This document shows positions 10,210-21,873 of a stretch of DNA of 64,000 nucleotides, one piece after another. The notes beneath the pieces were generated by a model. That model had not been told where the DNA came from, did no database searches, and saw only the letters and a list, made by a program, of their open reading frames with translations. Numbering within the stretch: position 1 is the first letter of the stretch; each line of letters begins with the position of its first letter. Both the position numbers and the translations under genes were made by a program. Source of the stretch: Allolobophora icterica (taxonomy: Eukaryota; Annelida; Clitellata; Crassiclitellata; Lumbricidae); assembly GCA_963556255.1 (NCBI GenBank), contig OY744606.1, positions 73,463,252 to 73,527,251 of the forward strand, in the 5' to 3' direction.

Positions 10210-10551
10210 TTAGTATGATTTTAAAAATAAAGCGCTACAAAACAATTTAAACCGATTGATATGCGTTGATGAGATTCTTTGCATAAGCATCATTGCTTTT
10301 AAGTTTCTGAAGTACTGTAATTTGTGGAAAGTTTTCTTGACAGAAGGTTTGTTTTGCACTTGTAATTTCGTGTTTTTGTTTATGTTATGCACATTTAAAG
10401 TCTCAGGGCTATGGAAGTATCGTGTATTGAATTTGAAGGGCTTCTGATCACTAAGCGTTACTGTCCTGCAGTGTCGATTAGACTGTATGCCTAAAGTGGA
10501 GTAGACGCGATCGGTGTGCCTAAACACACACTGCTCAACGTCAATGGCCAT
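10210..10551 (-). CDS. Hypothetical 113-residue ORF, divergent from HMG gene
   Basis: An uninterrupted minus-strand frame from ATG at 10551 (context AAATGG) to a stop at 10210. The protein is basic and rich in Lys, Asn, His and Phe (MAIDVEQCVFRHTDRVY at the start), with no signal peptide or membrane segment. I do not recognise it. It points away from the HMG-box gene, and its start lies about 170 bp from a possible promoter near 10700, so a shared bidirectional promoter is conceivable. It may equally be a chance frame or one exon of a spliced gene. Confidence 0.25.
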   Translation of the reverse strand: MAIDVEQCVFRHTDRVYSTLGIQSNRHCRTVTLSDQKPFKFNTRYFHSPETLNVHNINKNTKLQVQNKPSVKKTFHKLQYFRNLKAMMLMQRISSTHINRFKLFCSALFLKSY

Positions 10552-11384
10552 TTACTTTATAAATTATAACAACTCTACTGTATTTGTAATTAGTAGCAGA
10601 AGCTCACAGTTAGGTATTGGTTAGAATTATCTTGCACTAATTTTATTTTACATTGCTTTAGAATTTCGGATAAAATTAGACTTTAGGTCGTCTGCTGCCG
10701 ATCACGTAGAAACAATATGGCCGCTCTAGAGGGTCTCGCTTGAAACTTTGAACCCGACTTTTCGGAAGTGATAAAAATGCAAAACAGTTTTTCTACCAAA
10801 AGCGTTTGAAATCTCAAAAACTAGTATAGAATAGGCCGGTTTCCTCCAGAAAAATATACGCAAAGTTTCCAGAAAAGCGAGATTTGCACAAATAATTTTA
10901 TTTTCACTTTGAAAATGTATTTCAGGAATCTGATGTTATTTCAGTTTCAGGGATTGGGGTTTTGCTACACACCTGCACCAAATTGGGAGCTCTGCTACAA
11001 TGCAATATTTATCATTATGTGTCAAAACTGTCAATAGTGCCTTTTAAGTAGTCCATACCACTTACCAGGCACTGTTGATACATAATATACTTACACCAGT
11101 AGTTCATTATACACATCAAGGGCTGGCTATGAGATCACATTGTAACAAGTTTATTTTGTGTAGCTGAACTAATTTTGGGACTTGACACAAAGACATGATT
11201 AATCATGTATTTGTATTAAAAAAATTTGGAAATATCAGTCATCATCAAATATTAGTTTACTCTATACCAGAAAAGTTTTTGAACGTGTGCCTTCTAATGC
11301 ATTAAAATTATTACCCACACTGCTTACCAGTAAATAGACTCGTTGATGATTTTAGATACGATTGAGTTGATTTGGAATAAGACT
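10552..11384 (+). promoter_or_regulatory. Putative 5' region of HMG-box gene
   Basis: No coding exon is visible. ACAATATGGCCGC at about 10712 resembles an initiator-proximal YY1-like AANATGGCGGC site and opens an eight-codon upstream frame. A possible splice acceptor (TGCTTACCAG) ends at 11330 and is followed at once by an in-frame TAA. Coding therefore cannot extend further 5', and the exon from 11331 is the first coding exon. Transcription start is inferred only. Confidence 0.3.
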
Positions 11385-14300
11385 ATGGATACTGAAGTGG
11401 TTACCACTTCACTGCAGTCGCATAAGCCGACCAGCACGAACAGTTCGTGGCCATCCGTTTTAAATCACAGCTCAAGTGGGACAGATGAAGATGACGTGTT
11501 TCAAGCAGTGTCTGCTTCTTCACAGCAATTTTATGACCACCAGTCCACTGATTTGCAGTACCCAGACTTCACCCAGTCCTCAGCTGCTCACACGCAACAC
11601 CAGCAGGGCATGACCCCAGTACGTGATGCGCGGAACATGTCCCCATTTGGGCAGGCGTTTCTAGTACCGAGTGCAGACAGTATGTCGCCTGTTGTGATGA
11701 CTACAACCAATAGCAGTGCCGTGACTGTAGGTGATAGCAGTGCCGCATCATTTTCTCAACACATCAATCCCTCTCCTGTTGGTTCAGATTCACATGCGCA
11801 TTTCACTGGCTTTGGCTCAAATGTGGTCTCTACAGAGCGTAATGCTGTGTTTTCAGGAGCTTTTTCAGTAGCAAACTCATTGCAAAGTATAGACACTTTC
11901 ATGCATGCTGACGGTCAGAGTGCCACAGCGATGCAGCCACAGAACGCAGCTGCTAGCCTTGACGTCCAACCATCAACAAAACTCGAGCAGAAGACGAACA
12001 AAAAACCGGGTTTTCCGCCGCCTCCGAAGAAGCCGCTTTCTCCTTACATGAGATTCAGCAAAGGGGTTCGTAAAATCATTGTTTGTTAATTATTCTTCTG
12101 CTGCTGTGTTGCAGGTCGTTACTGTGTAACTGATTTTGTTGCTCTGATTTGAATTACTTGCTCCGGTTGCTCTGATTTTGACTGTAAGTGGATGGATGCT
12201 TCGATATGTATTATAGTGATGCCAGCAACGTTTTGGTGTCATCACACATGCCTCTGAGACTTCTTTAATCATGCATGTTGTAAATATCTGCGTATTAATG
12301 GTAATAATGATGATAATAATGATAATACTACTAATAATGATAATGATGATAATAATAATAGAGCAACCATGAGGGTGTGCATGAGTCTGGTGATTAGCAT
12401 GCTGGACCGTCAACCGTGAGGTCAAGGGTTCAAATACCCACCAGAGCAGAAATTTGTTGAGATATCGGCTACAGCCACATCACCTGTCAACTTAGCTCAA
12501 ATGAATACACTGACAGTACATTGTCGGTGGGAAGATCAGACAGCGAGGGAGAGGACTGGCCAACAACCCTCATATGCATAGGATAAGAAAAATGAAGTTG
12601 CTGACACTTCATAGCCATGGCTGCCTCAGGGCTAGCTTAAGGGATGACTTTCATTTTAGAACTGCCAGAGTAAGTCATTATTGAGTTATATAACATTGTT
12701 GACTTATTTGACATTATTGACTTATTTGATAGTGCTTCAGTGCAGTTGGTCTCCACTGTACCTCTCCCACGTAATGATCTGTATATAGTTATATTGAGTT
12801 ACTTGGTGTCGATAACATAACTTTGCTCTTGTTGTCTCTTGGGAGTAACTGTTCACGTATTTTAGTATAGCATACATGTGACTACGCCCAATATACGTTG
12901 TGCCTTGTCTGAGAAAATCTGTCGTGCACACTGTTGGTGCAATGATACGTTGCTGGTTTAAAAAAGGACTGATCACTCGCCCTTGCATACCAAGACTAAG
13001 AAAAGGTAGTCCGTAATGCTTCTAACCCATGGCCTACTTCTCAGTCCAATTCATTTCCACTCCATGGGTCAGTCATTTGATTTCTGATCTTAAGGGTTTT
13101 TATACCACCGTGTCATATAATTTGAAGAGTTCTTTGACACAATGACATCTCTGATGCTAATCCTTACCTTTTTGTGTAGCTAAGCTTTCTCTTTTCTGTT
13201 TCTAAGGTCAAGAATTGTTTTCTTTTTCAGATATGGCAGAAAGTGAAAGCAGAGAATCCAAATTCTTCCGTTTGCTGGGTTGGTTCTCAAATAGGGCAGA
13301 TCTGGCGTGAATTGAGCGACACTGAAAAGCAGCGTTACATAGATGAGTTCAATAAAGATAAGGTAGGTTTCTATTCTGTTTTAAATGATTTTTTGTTAAA
13401 ATACTATTTAATACTGATTTATTCCTTATGCTAGGCCATTGAAAGAATGATCAAAATTATCCTCACTATTTATTGTAGGATAAAATGTTGTATGATATGA
13501 TGATGTGTTTGTTGTGTATATTTCTTTCTTTAGTGCTCTACCCTTTGTCAGGGCCATTGATGCCATTCTTCTCTGTTCTGTGCCTTGTTCTTTACTCATT
13601 TGTAGCCCAGTCTGCTGCCTTTGTCATGTAGTCCAGCACCACAGATGCTCTCTTCCATTACATTACAATTACAATACTTTCATCCACCGCTGTGTTGTTC
13701 TGGTTTAGGTTGAGTTTGCAAGCTCCAATAAGTTTTACAAACTGCTGGATGCTGCTTATAAATAAGGCTTAATGAGGGGCTTTACATGATATCTGTGGAC
13801 GTAACACATGAATTATGTCTTGCTGAAGAACCGAGCAGCATTCAGAGGTTTCATAGGTTGTGAAATGCTCAAACTGTTCAATAATTCCACTCAAATTTCT
13901 GCTCAAATATTTTCTTAGTAAGTGCCAATTGGAAATTAACAGTCGGTAACTTACAGTTTCACCTGCCTAAATCATTCACAAAACAGACTGACAGATTTGC
14001 TTAAGACTCATGTTTTCTTTTTGGTAGGAAAGATACGACGTTGAATTTGCAGACTACCTGAAACTGACAGGGCTTCAGGCTTCAGACCTTGTAAAGCCTC
14101 GAACCAAAAAGAAGAGTACAAAACGTACTGCAGTGCGAGCTGCAAAGCAGCCAGAAAGTCAAGTCTCATCCTCAGGTGTAAATCAGCAGCCCACCGTCCT
14201 GGTTCAGACAACGGCAGTGCCGACAACGGGACAACCAAACGAAATTACGATCATGGGCAACGGGCAACCAGATCGGTTCCTAGTCAGTCGATCAGACGGA

Positions 14301-16054
14301 ATGCAGATGGGAGAGACGAGTGCACTTCCGTCCATCTCCCAGGTCTGGTCAAATTCAAATTTTCTTGCCAATCAGGAGCTGGCTAACCAGATGCTCTTAG
14401 CTGCTGGTCAGCTGGGATACAACCAGCCGCAGTTGCAACAGCTACAACAGCTGCAGCAACAAGAACAACAGCGGCGTTCTGCCGAAGCCAATGCACAGAG
14501 AATCTCACTCAATGTAAACAACCAACAGGTGGCAACACAATACAGGTATTTGGGAAATTCTTTACTTTCCTTATTGGTTCCTCTCCCATTACTACCCTCA
14601 ACTTTCCTTGACTTCTTTACCTTCCCTACACAGTAACCATCTCAGGGAAGAGGGAAGGTTCAAACTCTTACTCTCAGGCCCTTAGCCAGCCATCCGTCCA
14701 CTCGTCCTTTGGACGGGTGAAAATTATTTTCGACGGCCATAAATTTTGCATGATTCTCCTCCAGCACCATCCAGTTTCTTCTCTAGAGCCACTGACAGTT
14801 CTGTAAGGAGCAGAGGTTGATGTTAGGGCTGAGGTTGATATTAAACAGCGTAGGGGGCTCTGCAGTCGGACTCCACAGCGGTGGGACTTCAGGCGGTCGC
14901 GACTTCGTAGCCTCACGGAGTCGGGGAGGGGTCACGACTTCGAATGCTTTTGGATGGGCAACTCTGTATTTCTGGCTAAGGCCTGCTTACTCTATGATCT
15001 GTTAAGCTGCTGTATTATTAAAATTTGAATTGTGAGAAGGGTAAAGCTAGCAAATGATGAGTCTGCCAAAAATGCAAATAACAGAAGAAATAAAGGTAGT
15101 GGTTGTAATAATTATAATATTAATGATATGTATATTTATGCAGTCCCCTTGATTGGTGCCTTTTTCCATAGAGGAAAATGACCAGGGTTCAAATCCTGGT
15201 GTAGGATGTAAAATTTCTGGTCAAGCCTTGATACAACCAATGAATGTTGCTTTGAATGGCTGTTGTGGGTCCAGCCTATATAGTTTCAGTTATTGCAGAA
15301 ACTGAATGTCCTACTTTGGATTCACCTGTATGGCCTTTGGTAAGGTTAACTGAATGATGATTGATAGTCTTTTTCTAATCTTTTTAGTGATACTGGAATG
15401 GCCGTTAGCCATCAGCAACATGCAGGCATTCAGCAACCAACCAGCTTTGCTAACTGCGCCTCACAAGCCATGCCAACTGGAATGGTTTCTGGACAACCAG
15501 ACACTAAATGTTGGCCATGGCAGCAGGTCAGTGTAATCCCTCAGAGTTCTCAGGGCGTGCAACAGGCCAATGGTACTGTCGCCTACCAGTTTCCCACAAA
15601 TGGCGCAGTTATACCAGCCTGGCACACTCCGGTTGGACACCCACAGAGCTGTCCAAGCACTACGGTGGTTACAAACCAGCCTGACGGAGGCAATCAGCTG
15701 TTACTGCAAACTGACATGCTCGACGCACAAAATTTGCAGATGATTTCGACAATCCAAGGACAGTATAATAACATCGCCGGTGCCATTAACAACGACATCT
15801 ATCGGATGAACCAAAACATATCCGGGAGCAGGGAGCCTGATCAGGAGATACTGAAGTTACGTGCTGCCCTGCACGAAGCAACAGAACAAAGCGTGCATCT
15901 TATGAAGGAACTTACGGTGGTTTACGCCGAGGTCCACGAACTGAAGCAAATGAATGACGAGTTGCGCGAACAATATAGACTGTGGGAGGAGGCACGTATG
16001 TCAGGATCATCCGATATGGATGCGAGAAGTGGTCCATCAAGCCAAAGCGCGTAG
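11385..16054 (+). CDS. HMG-box protein, BAF57-like box, four exons
   Basis: Proposed exons: 11385-12065, 13231-13362, 14028-14545 and 15388-16054, giving about 665 residues with phases 0, 0 and 2 that join in frame. The ATG at 11385 has A at -3 and G at +4; an in-frame ATG at 11346 has weaker context. Residues 1-210 are Ser/Thr/Gln-rich and probably disordered. The HMG box starts at KKPLSPYMRFSKG (about 215) and continues over the intron as IWQKVKAENP and WRELSDTEKQRYIDEF. This resembles the SMARCE1/BAF57 box more than TOX or HMG20. A basic PRTKKKSTKR (about 295-304) may be a nuclear signal. A Q-rich tract lies near 400-425 and a leucine-rich coiled coil near 595-648. It is likely a nuclear DNA-binding chromatin or transcription factor. 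The rest of SMARCE1 is not recognisable, so orthology is not claimed. Exon 1's donor (GTTCGT) is atypical. Introns hold two SINEs. Confidence 0.85.
12361..12655 (+). mobile_element. tRNA-derived SINE in HMG gene intron 1
   Basis: A box A-like TCTGGTGATTAGCATGCTGG and box B-like GGGTTCAAATACC lie 28 bp apart. The body CCAGAGCAGAAATTTGTTGA follows, and then AATGAAGTTGCTGACACTTC. The same body recurs at 21161-21449 and 22271-22605, and its first part at 50039-50155, defining one SINE family. No distinctive 3' tail remains on this copy. Confidence 0.7.
13709..13765 (+). other. Possible alternative third exon of HMG-box gene
   Basis: In intron 2 an acceptor-like TTCTGGTTTAG precedes an in-phase frame VEFASSNKFYKLLDAAYK and TAA. 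Spliced to exon 2 it would read KDKVEFASSNKFYK, matching helix 3 of the BAF57 box (KIEYNESMKAYHN). It also shares GTTGARTTTGCA with the standard exon 3 at 14040 (11 of 12 bases). Use would yield a protein of about 289 residues ending just after the HMG box, or trigger nonsense-mediated decay. No canonical polyadenylation signal follows closely. Chance resemblance is not excluded. Confidence 0.35.
15140..15355 (+). mobile_element. tRNA-derived SINE fragment in intron 3
   Basis: A box B-like GGGTTCAAATCCTGG at about 15185 is followed by a SINE-like body (TGGTGTAGGATGTAAAATTT) and ends near a short GAATGATGATTGAT run. The box A half is poorly preserved. It ends about 30 bp before exon 4 and so contributes sequence close to that acceptor. 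Confidence 0.45.
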
Positions 16055-16575
16055 GTCCTCAGCCTCCAGCTTGCCAGCTCTCGTTCCATCCAAAGAAGCT
16101 GATGTTTGAGTCTTTATTAGAGTAATCCCTAAAAGCCATTTTATGCCAAAACGTCAGTCTCATATCCCGTGGTTCAGCGTTTCCTTTTCACTGTGTAAGA
16201 TTTTACTGTTTTAGTCACAATTTGTGTATGTACAATTTCATATGTTACCTAGTCAGGTGAAAAACTGCTGTTTCTAGTAAATTCCATCTGCTTTGCTGGA
16301 TTCTTTAATGCTTGTGCCCGGTCATCGAATCTGAGCTTGTTCTTTGGCATGGATCCTGAAGCCACTAATTCAAAATTCTGAAAATTAATTTACAAAACAT
16401 TTGAAAAAAAATTGAGTTAAAAGCTCAGAGCAGAGAGGTTCTTTACTCACCAGTGAACACTACCAATTAGCTAACTTTTTAAACATCATATTCAACAGGA
16501 CAGTATGTATTTTTAACCAGAGTTCTGTGTACTGCATTTTAGCGTATTCTAATAAATTTTTGCAGTGTGTACTCA
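16055..16575 (+). promoter_or_regulatory. Likely 3' UTR and polyadenylation signal
   Basis: The first canonical AATAAA after the HMG-gene stop is at 16551-16556. It is followed by a GT-rich GCAGTGTGTACTC at about 16563, a plausible downstream element. This would give a 3' UTR of roughly 520 bases. Longer forms are possible. Confidence 0.5.
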
Positions 16576-17877
16576 ATATTTTTACCTTTTTTAGCACATG
16601 CATATGTGATATTCGTAACCACACCTGGGAACTTCTCTCTCTCCTTTTTTCCTTGCAAAATGCATGAAGGTCGCATTATTTTCCACTAGTTGTGGTACAT
16701 CGGACCAGGAGTGCCACTGATGAGTTCACCTTGAACTGGCGCTTTATAAGCTTTCAATTACAATTTCAATGTAGCAGGGATGTACTTCAGTCCATCACTG
16801 TATTTTAACAGATTTCAGCAAGTTTAGCAATGATGAATCAAAGACTTTTCCCTTTGGGGCTGTCATGCTGAGAGCGCCTCTGAATAGTTTATGCTGTGAG
16901 CAGCGTTTTACAGATTCCCAGATATGACACGATTGCATGCCAGCAGCTACATTGTTGTCTCACCATCTTTGCTATTTTGGCAGATTATATGTCTAAATGT
17001 GAATTTGCACAATCATGTTTGCCATTGCCAAGGTTGCATGTTGGAATCATTCTTCTTTTCTGCTTTGGATTTAGGACATTTTGAACATTACATGTATTTT
17101 CTTTGCATATCATCTTGGCACACTCAGCTTTGAGGAGGGATGAGCCTACTTGTGTATGCAAGAACCTCTGTAGACTTGCATATAATGTCTACAGCTGGGT
17201 CATTTAGGCTTCAGCGAAGGAGGAGCAACGGGATCTTTGGAGTGACCGCGATGGTCAATCACAGGTGTGCCTTGACCTACTGAGTGGCAGGTGACAAATA
17301 CCTGTTCTGGGCAGACTCAGCAGTGCAAGGGATTTACAGACACTGGGGTCATCTACCTGCCATGAGGGAAACAACCTATCCACTGTCTGATCGCTGTCTG
17401 CCCCAATATCCCATTCCCATCTGCATCTTCTACTCAATCTCCCCTCCCTCAACTTTCATACATGACTTGCTGGAAGAAAAGGTGCCAAACCTGAGGTTTC
17501 TCGACTAAATATGACGTGATGTGTGGTTAACCTTATTGGGAATTATTATAACAAAATATCTTGCAGATCATCGGTGGTGTCCACTGTCCAGTCTAAAAGA
17601 GTTTAGTGTTTTGCGATATCGTGCAGACATAGGGTCCAGACTAGATTTCAAAACTGTTAAGCAAGAGTGCTTTAATGACATATTTTCAAGTTTCTGTAGC
17701 TTTGTTGGGTTCAGATGCTGGTTTAGTTTGTAGCAGGCATCATCAAAACATACTGAATGCAAATGGATAATGAAAAAAATAATATTTTGCCATGTACTAC
17801 ACCCATTTTCTAATTTGTCTATCTCTGTTTGAGTTATATACAAGACCTGCTACACATGCAGAGCCACATGGTACACT
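16576..17877. other. Intergenic stretch with a tail-C repeat relic
   Basis: No gene recognised. At 16870-16912, GAGCGCCTCTGAATAG and TATGCTGTGAGCAGCG match the LINE tail at 17913-17960 in the other orientation. The remainder is unique AT-rich sequence that could include an extended 3' UTR of the HMG gene. Confidence 0.4.
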
Positions 17878-18095
17878 ACTTATCTTATCTTATCTTATCT
17901 TATATAATTATTTATAAAGCGCCTCTCACAGCATAGACTATTCAGAGGCGCTCCCAGCGTGTCAGCCCCGAGGGAAAAGAAAGGTCTTTAGGCAGCGGAG
18001 AGAAGAAGGCGAGATCCCAAGCAAAATCTTGCTACGGAGAGAGGGGGGCAGGTCATTCCAAAGGGAAGGGCCAAGGATGGCAAACGAACTACTAC
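17878..18095 (-). pseudogene. LINE ORF2 C-terminus with 3' tail C
   Basis: The minus strand reads without interruption PSLWNDLPPSLR, then ISPSSLRCLKTFLF and a stop at about 17970. This is the typical non-LTR ORF2 end. The 3' UTR follows: GGGAGCGCCTCTGAATAG, a loop, then GAGAGGCGCTTTATAAAT, finishing in a (AAGAT)n tail at 17878-17900. The reading frame is open over all 40 codons preserved, so this 5'-truncated copy is fairly young. Its tail also ends the SINE at 28-300. Confidence 0.8.
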
Positions 18096-18215
18096 TACTA
18101 TACTACCTTAGTGGAGAATTTACCATACGTTGATTGGCTTTAGCTAGTCATAAGAAGTCTTACTTTTATTCAACCCTTCTATTGTAGGCACCAGCTAGCA
18201 TAGGTTGCTAAGCAT

Positions 18216-18623
18216 TAGAGGTCCACCGGTAAGACATTTTCCGCCGGAAACCGAATCCGAGTATTTGGATGTATTTTTGCCGGAACCGGTAACGAACCGG
18301 GTACCATTTGTTCCATATGCGAAGCTTCACATTTTCATGTAATAAGAAATTATCGACATAAATTTGTGTACTTGTAATAAGTGACTAATACAATTTGAAT
18401 TGTAGTCATTTCTGTGCAGTTGTGAAGTTTTCTGTGTAATTGTTTCAAGGTTCAACATTTATAATTTTATATACGTAAGTTTATTGCAACTATTTACAGA
18501 GAAATTTTTTTAAAGACATTTTTTGCAACTATTTGCGTCTACAATATTTGCCGAGGCGAATACTTCCGGAAACGGGATTTCCGGCCGAACCGAGTATCCG
18601 AGCCGGTTTCCGGTGGACCCCTA
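18216..18623. mobile_element. hAT-type MITE
   Basis: Ends TAGAGGTCCACCGG and inverse TAGGGGTCCACCGG (13 of 14). An exact 8-bp duplication CTAAGCAT flanks it (18208-18215, 18624-18631). Subterminal CCGG-containing words (CCGGAAACCG, GGAACCGGTA) are repeated at both ends. Non-coding, 408 bp. Confidence 0.92.
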
Positions 18624-18631
18624 CTAAGCAT

Positions 18632-21160
18632 TACACAAAACAAAGGTTAAATAGCAGTAATTTACTTTTGACTTACAGAGCATATCTTTAATTTGTTAAA
18701 ATTAGCCACTGAATATGTACTGTACGTATACGCCTGCAGTCATGACTTATAACAACTCAGAGGTAAATCAGCATCAAGATACATCTATTTCACCACTAGA
18801 TACATATATCTTTTGGCAAGGCTTTTTGTGTGTTTATAAAATTGATGCACTTCAAATAGAAATAAGTGAAATAATAATGCTGAGATGAAGTTGATCTCCA
18901 CTTGTGCTTAATCTTTGTATAATTTTTGCCATATAAATGACCTTTGCTTGCTCAATACTCATAAAATTTTGAGTTCCCAGTGTTATTGAGACCCAGTATA
19001 AAGCTCAAATAAGCAAAAACCCAATTTGTGGGAAAATGGCCGGACTTACATTCAAACTCGACTTTCTTGGTAAATACGCACTTCAGTTTTGGTGCTTTTT
19101 CCACCAGCTTGTCACTTACATAGAATTTGCCATTTTTTCACTTTACCCTGGAGTCATTGTCATTTCTTTGTTGACCTCAGATTACCTTTCAGTATTCTAG
19201 ATTTAGCCCTACAAAAGGATATGGTCTCTAGATTGCGTCGAGTGTTTAATGACAGCTTGTGGTTGCCAAGGCCGCTGTCGACGGCGGCCTGACCCTGTCT
19301 CATATTGATTAATGTTCTGTAGTGTCTTTTTAACGACGCTGTGTCGTAATGAAGATGATTAGTTTTCCCTCGTCCTTTATCCAGGTTTGGGATTGGCACA
19401 ACCCGAGTACGGCAGTGCGGAATTATGTCTGATAGTTTCTATTTAACGATCCTCTGCCATAACAAAGATGATCTACGTTGCTCTCCTCCGTTATCCAGGC
19501 TTGGATTTATGTCTGTGGAATGTCTGTTGACCAAGTACAAACCAATATTGGAAGAGAGCGATGAGAGTTTCTTGTGGAACTATCGTTAATGTATTATTAA
19601 TGAGGCTAATAATGACATTTGTTAAGCCATATTTATGGTGAAATTTGTGGAGATTAATTACAGACAGACTAGAAATTTTTTTCATCTTAGATCATTGTAA
19701 AATAAAAGCTTTACTGTTAATTCAGTGGTCAATCAAAATTTTGTTAGTTATCACTTTATTTGCATATGGGTGAGCTATAGAATTCTCACATAGCCATGTG
19801 TGCACTTTGTGAGGTACTTACAATGCGTTAGCTTGATCCACACATACAATGTAAATATCTGAGGAATTAAACAATGGGAATTATGAAATCATGTTGGGGC
19901 GTTTTAAAGATGTATTTACCCCAGAATGGCTTTCTACAAGCAAAGCAGGTGGAATTCTAAATGAAGTATTAGAAATAAATTTGCAAGTTACATTTTACTC
20001 GTGTACTGAAGACATTTGTGAGTGTCCACTTGGAGCAGAATTTACACCTGTTGCGTTATCAAGCGCATTCCAACCCACACTGAACATGACCTTTCAGCAT
20101 TAAGAGGCATACTTATAACCTTCATGTATGGTCCACATGACTCTTTTTCTGTTTCAAAATTTAAGGTACTCTATAGGCATAGAAATCACGGTATTACTAT
20201 TGTGTACTTGCATGCTGTATGCAAGGATGGGAGTTTTGCTGTGATGGGCTCATCACGGCGAAGAGGTTACGTGTCTGGAAACGTTAGATGGGAACTTGTA
20301 AATATTCCCCATCTTCGTTGTTTTAGCCTCTATAAATCGTTCTTTTAGCCACTATAAATTGTGTGGTTTAATGATGATTGATGTTGGGCAGGGAGTGCTG
20401 CCGAAATTATTCAAGTGGTGTTGCAGAAAAGACTAATTACATTACGTTACAAGGGTGTATCATACATTTACAAGGGTGTATCATACATGAAGGTCGGTAC
20501 TCGGTAGTATGTTTCAGCGAGTTGTGTTTTCTTGAGTCAGGTTTGCAGTGCCTTTAACTGAAACAGTTGTACAGAGTATATTTCATTTGTGTGCAACTTT
20601 AGTATGGATTTTTCTTGCAGCTTAGGAGAAGTCGTCTTGGGAAGATTTCTCTACCTGTTTTGCAGTTTTTCAAGAGTTTTTGTGTAAGACGCAGTGTGAC
20701 TTGTGTGGTCTTGCTCGCATATTTTGCTACTTATTGTAGAGGTTTTCTTTGTGACATATCAGACTTGTTTTTTTAAAGTGCCTTATGTCCGTATTTACTA
20801 TGTTTTAAATGCTACTTTACAGCCAATTCTTTCTCTATCGTGTTGCCAAATGTGCCATACAGTTCCTGGAATACTCTTGAGCTTGTCCTGTCATGCTTTC
20901 AGTGTGTGTAAAGGCATTACGTTTATAGCAAGTTTTGCCAACACATGTTATGTTTCGTTAAGCCAACTCTAGCTTTGAACTCAGTGCTTTAGTGGAGTCT
21001 TTCTTTACAAGGTGCTATTTAATGTTGTCTTAATGTGAACTTGGCTTAAGTTCTCTTTTCATGGCATGTATACACTGTGATTGGATGAAAAGCAAACCCC
21101 ATAGAATTATTAAATTACTAACTGAAATTACTATTCTAGCACCACTGTTTTGATTATTGT
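18632..21160. other. Long intergenic stretch, one internal duplication
   Basis: No recognisable gene. A segment of about 75 bp is repeated with divergence at 19325-19400 and 19438-19510; shared words include TTTAACGA, AAGATGAT and TTATCCAGG. It probably comes from an old retroelement. ACAAGGGTGTATCATACAT is repeated in tandem at 20450-20490. The small open frames at 19891-20348 show no known motif. Confidence 0.35.
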
Positions 21161-21449
21161 GTACTATGGTCTAGTGATTATTGTGCTGGGCTGTTAATCG
21201 GAATGTCGCAGGTCAAACCCCACCAGAGTAGAAATTTGTTTTGAAGCTTCGGGTCCACCTGCGCCAACTGGGCTGTAATAAGTACACTGACCATACCCTG
21301 TCAGTGGGAAAATCATGTGGTGATGGAGAGGATTGGCCACCCACTCTCATGTCGAGACTAAGGAAAAATAAAGTTGCTAACACTTCATACCTCTGAGTAG
21401 TTGCCTTGAAGGGGCGCTATATAAATTCCGTTGGTTGATTGATTGATAC
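21161..21449 (+). mobile_element. tRNA-derived SINE with tail A
   Basis: It has a box A-like GGTCTAGTGATTATTGTGCT and a box B-like GGTCAAACCCC. The shared SINE body (CCAGAGTAGAAATTTGTT, AAAGTTGCTAACACTTCAT) follows. The 3' end reads AGTAGTTGCCTTGAAGGGG, CGCTATATAAATTCCG and (TTGA)n. This closely matches the LINE 3' end at 34745-34932, indicating a LINE-SINE pair. Confidence 0.8.
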
Positions 21450-21774
21450 CCTTCACTGCCTCCACTCTCTGGCCGATTTATATATAAGAAGCTCAGAAGT
21501 CACTAAGAGCTGTAAATTAATTTATTATGTACATCAGCATCATGCACGGTAAACACCCCTCCCCCACTTCTGGGCATCATGCATGGTAAACCCCCATTTC
21601 TGGCAACCGTGCAAGATCGCTTTCCCAAACCCACCCTTTGGTAGACGCCAATGGGTGTGAAAGTGAGGCAGACCTGGTGCATTATGACTATGCAGGAGGC
21701 TTTACGAGACCAGAAAAGTAAGTAAGAAAGCAGACCCTTGTGAGTAAAATGAGGAAAACTTCTCGTGGTCTAAA

Positions 21775-21873
21775 CTTTGTGATTTTTTTGTTTTCTGAAG
21801 AATTGTGTGGCCTGGATAAAAAGTGTTGGCGGGGCCCGGATCTGGCCTGTGGGCCGTAGTTTGCCCACCCCTG
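21775..21873. mobile_element. Truncated hAT terminus, Charlie-like
   Basis: Read in reverse, the end is CAGGGGTGGGCAAACTACGG followed by CCCACAGGCCAGATCCGGGC. This resembles Charlie-type hAT ends and the subterminal GGCCC words of the intact element at 1486. Only one terminus is present; the partner end was not found. Confidence 0.6.

Noticed and set aside
14674..14916. Minus-strand 80-residue frame in HMG-gene intron 3
   Set aside because: No homology recognised and strand opposite to the gene; probably repeat-derived intron sequence.
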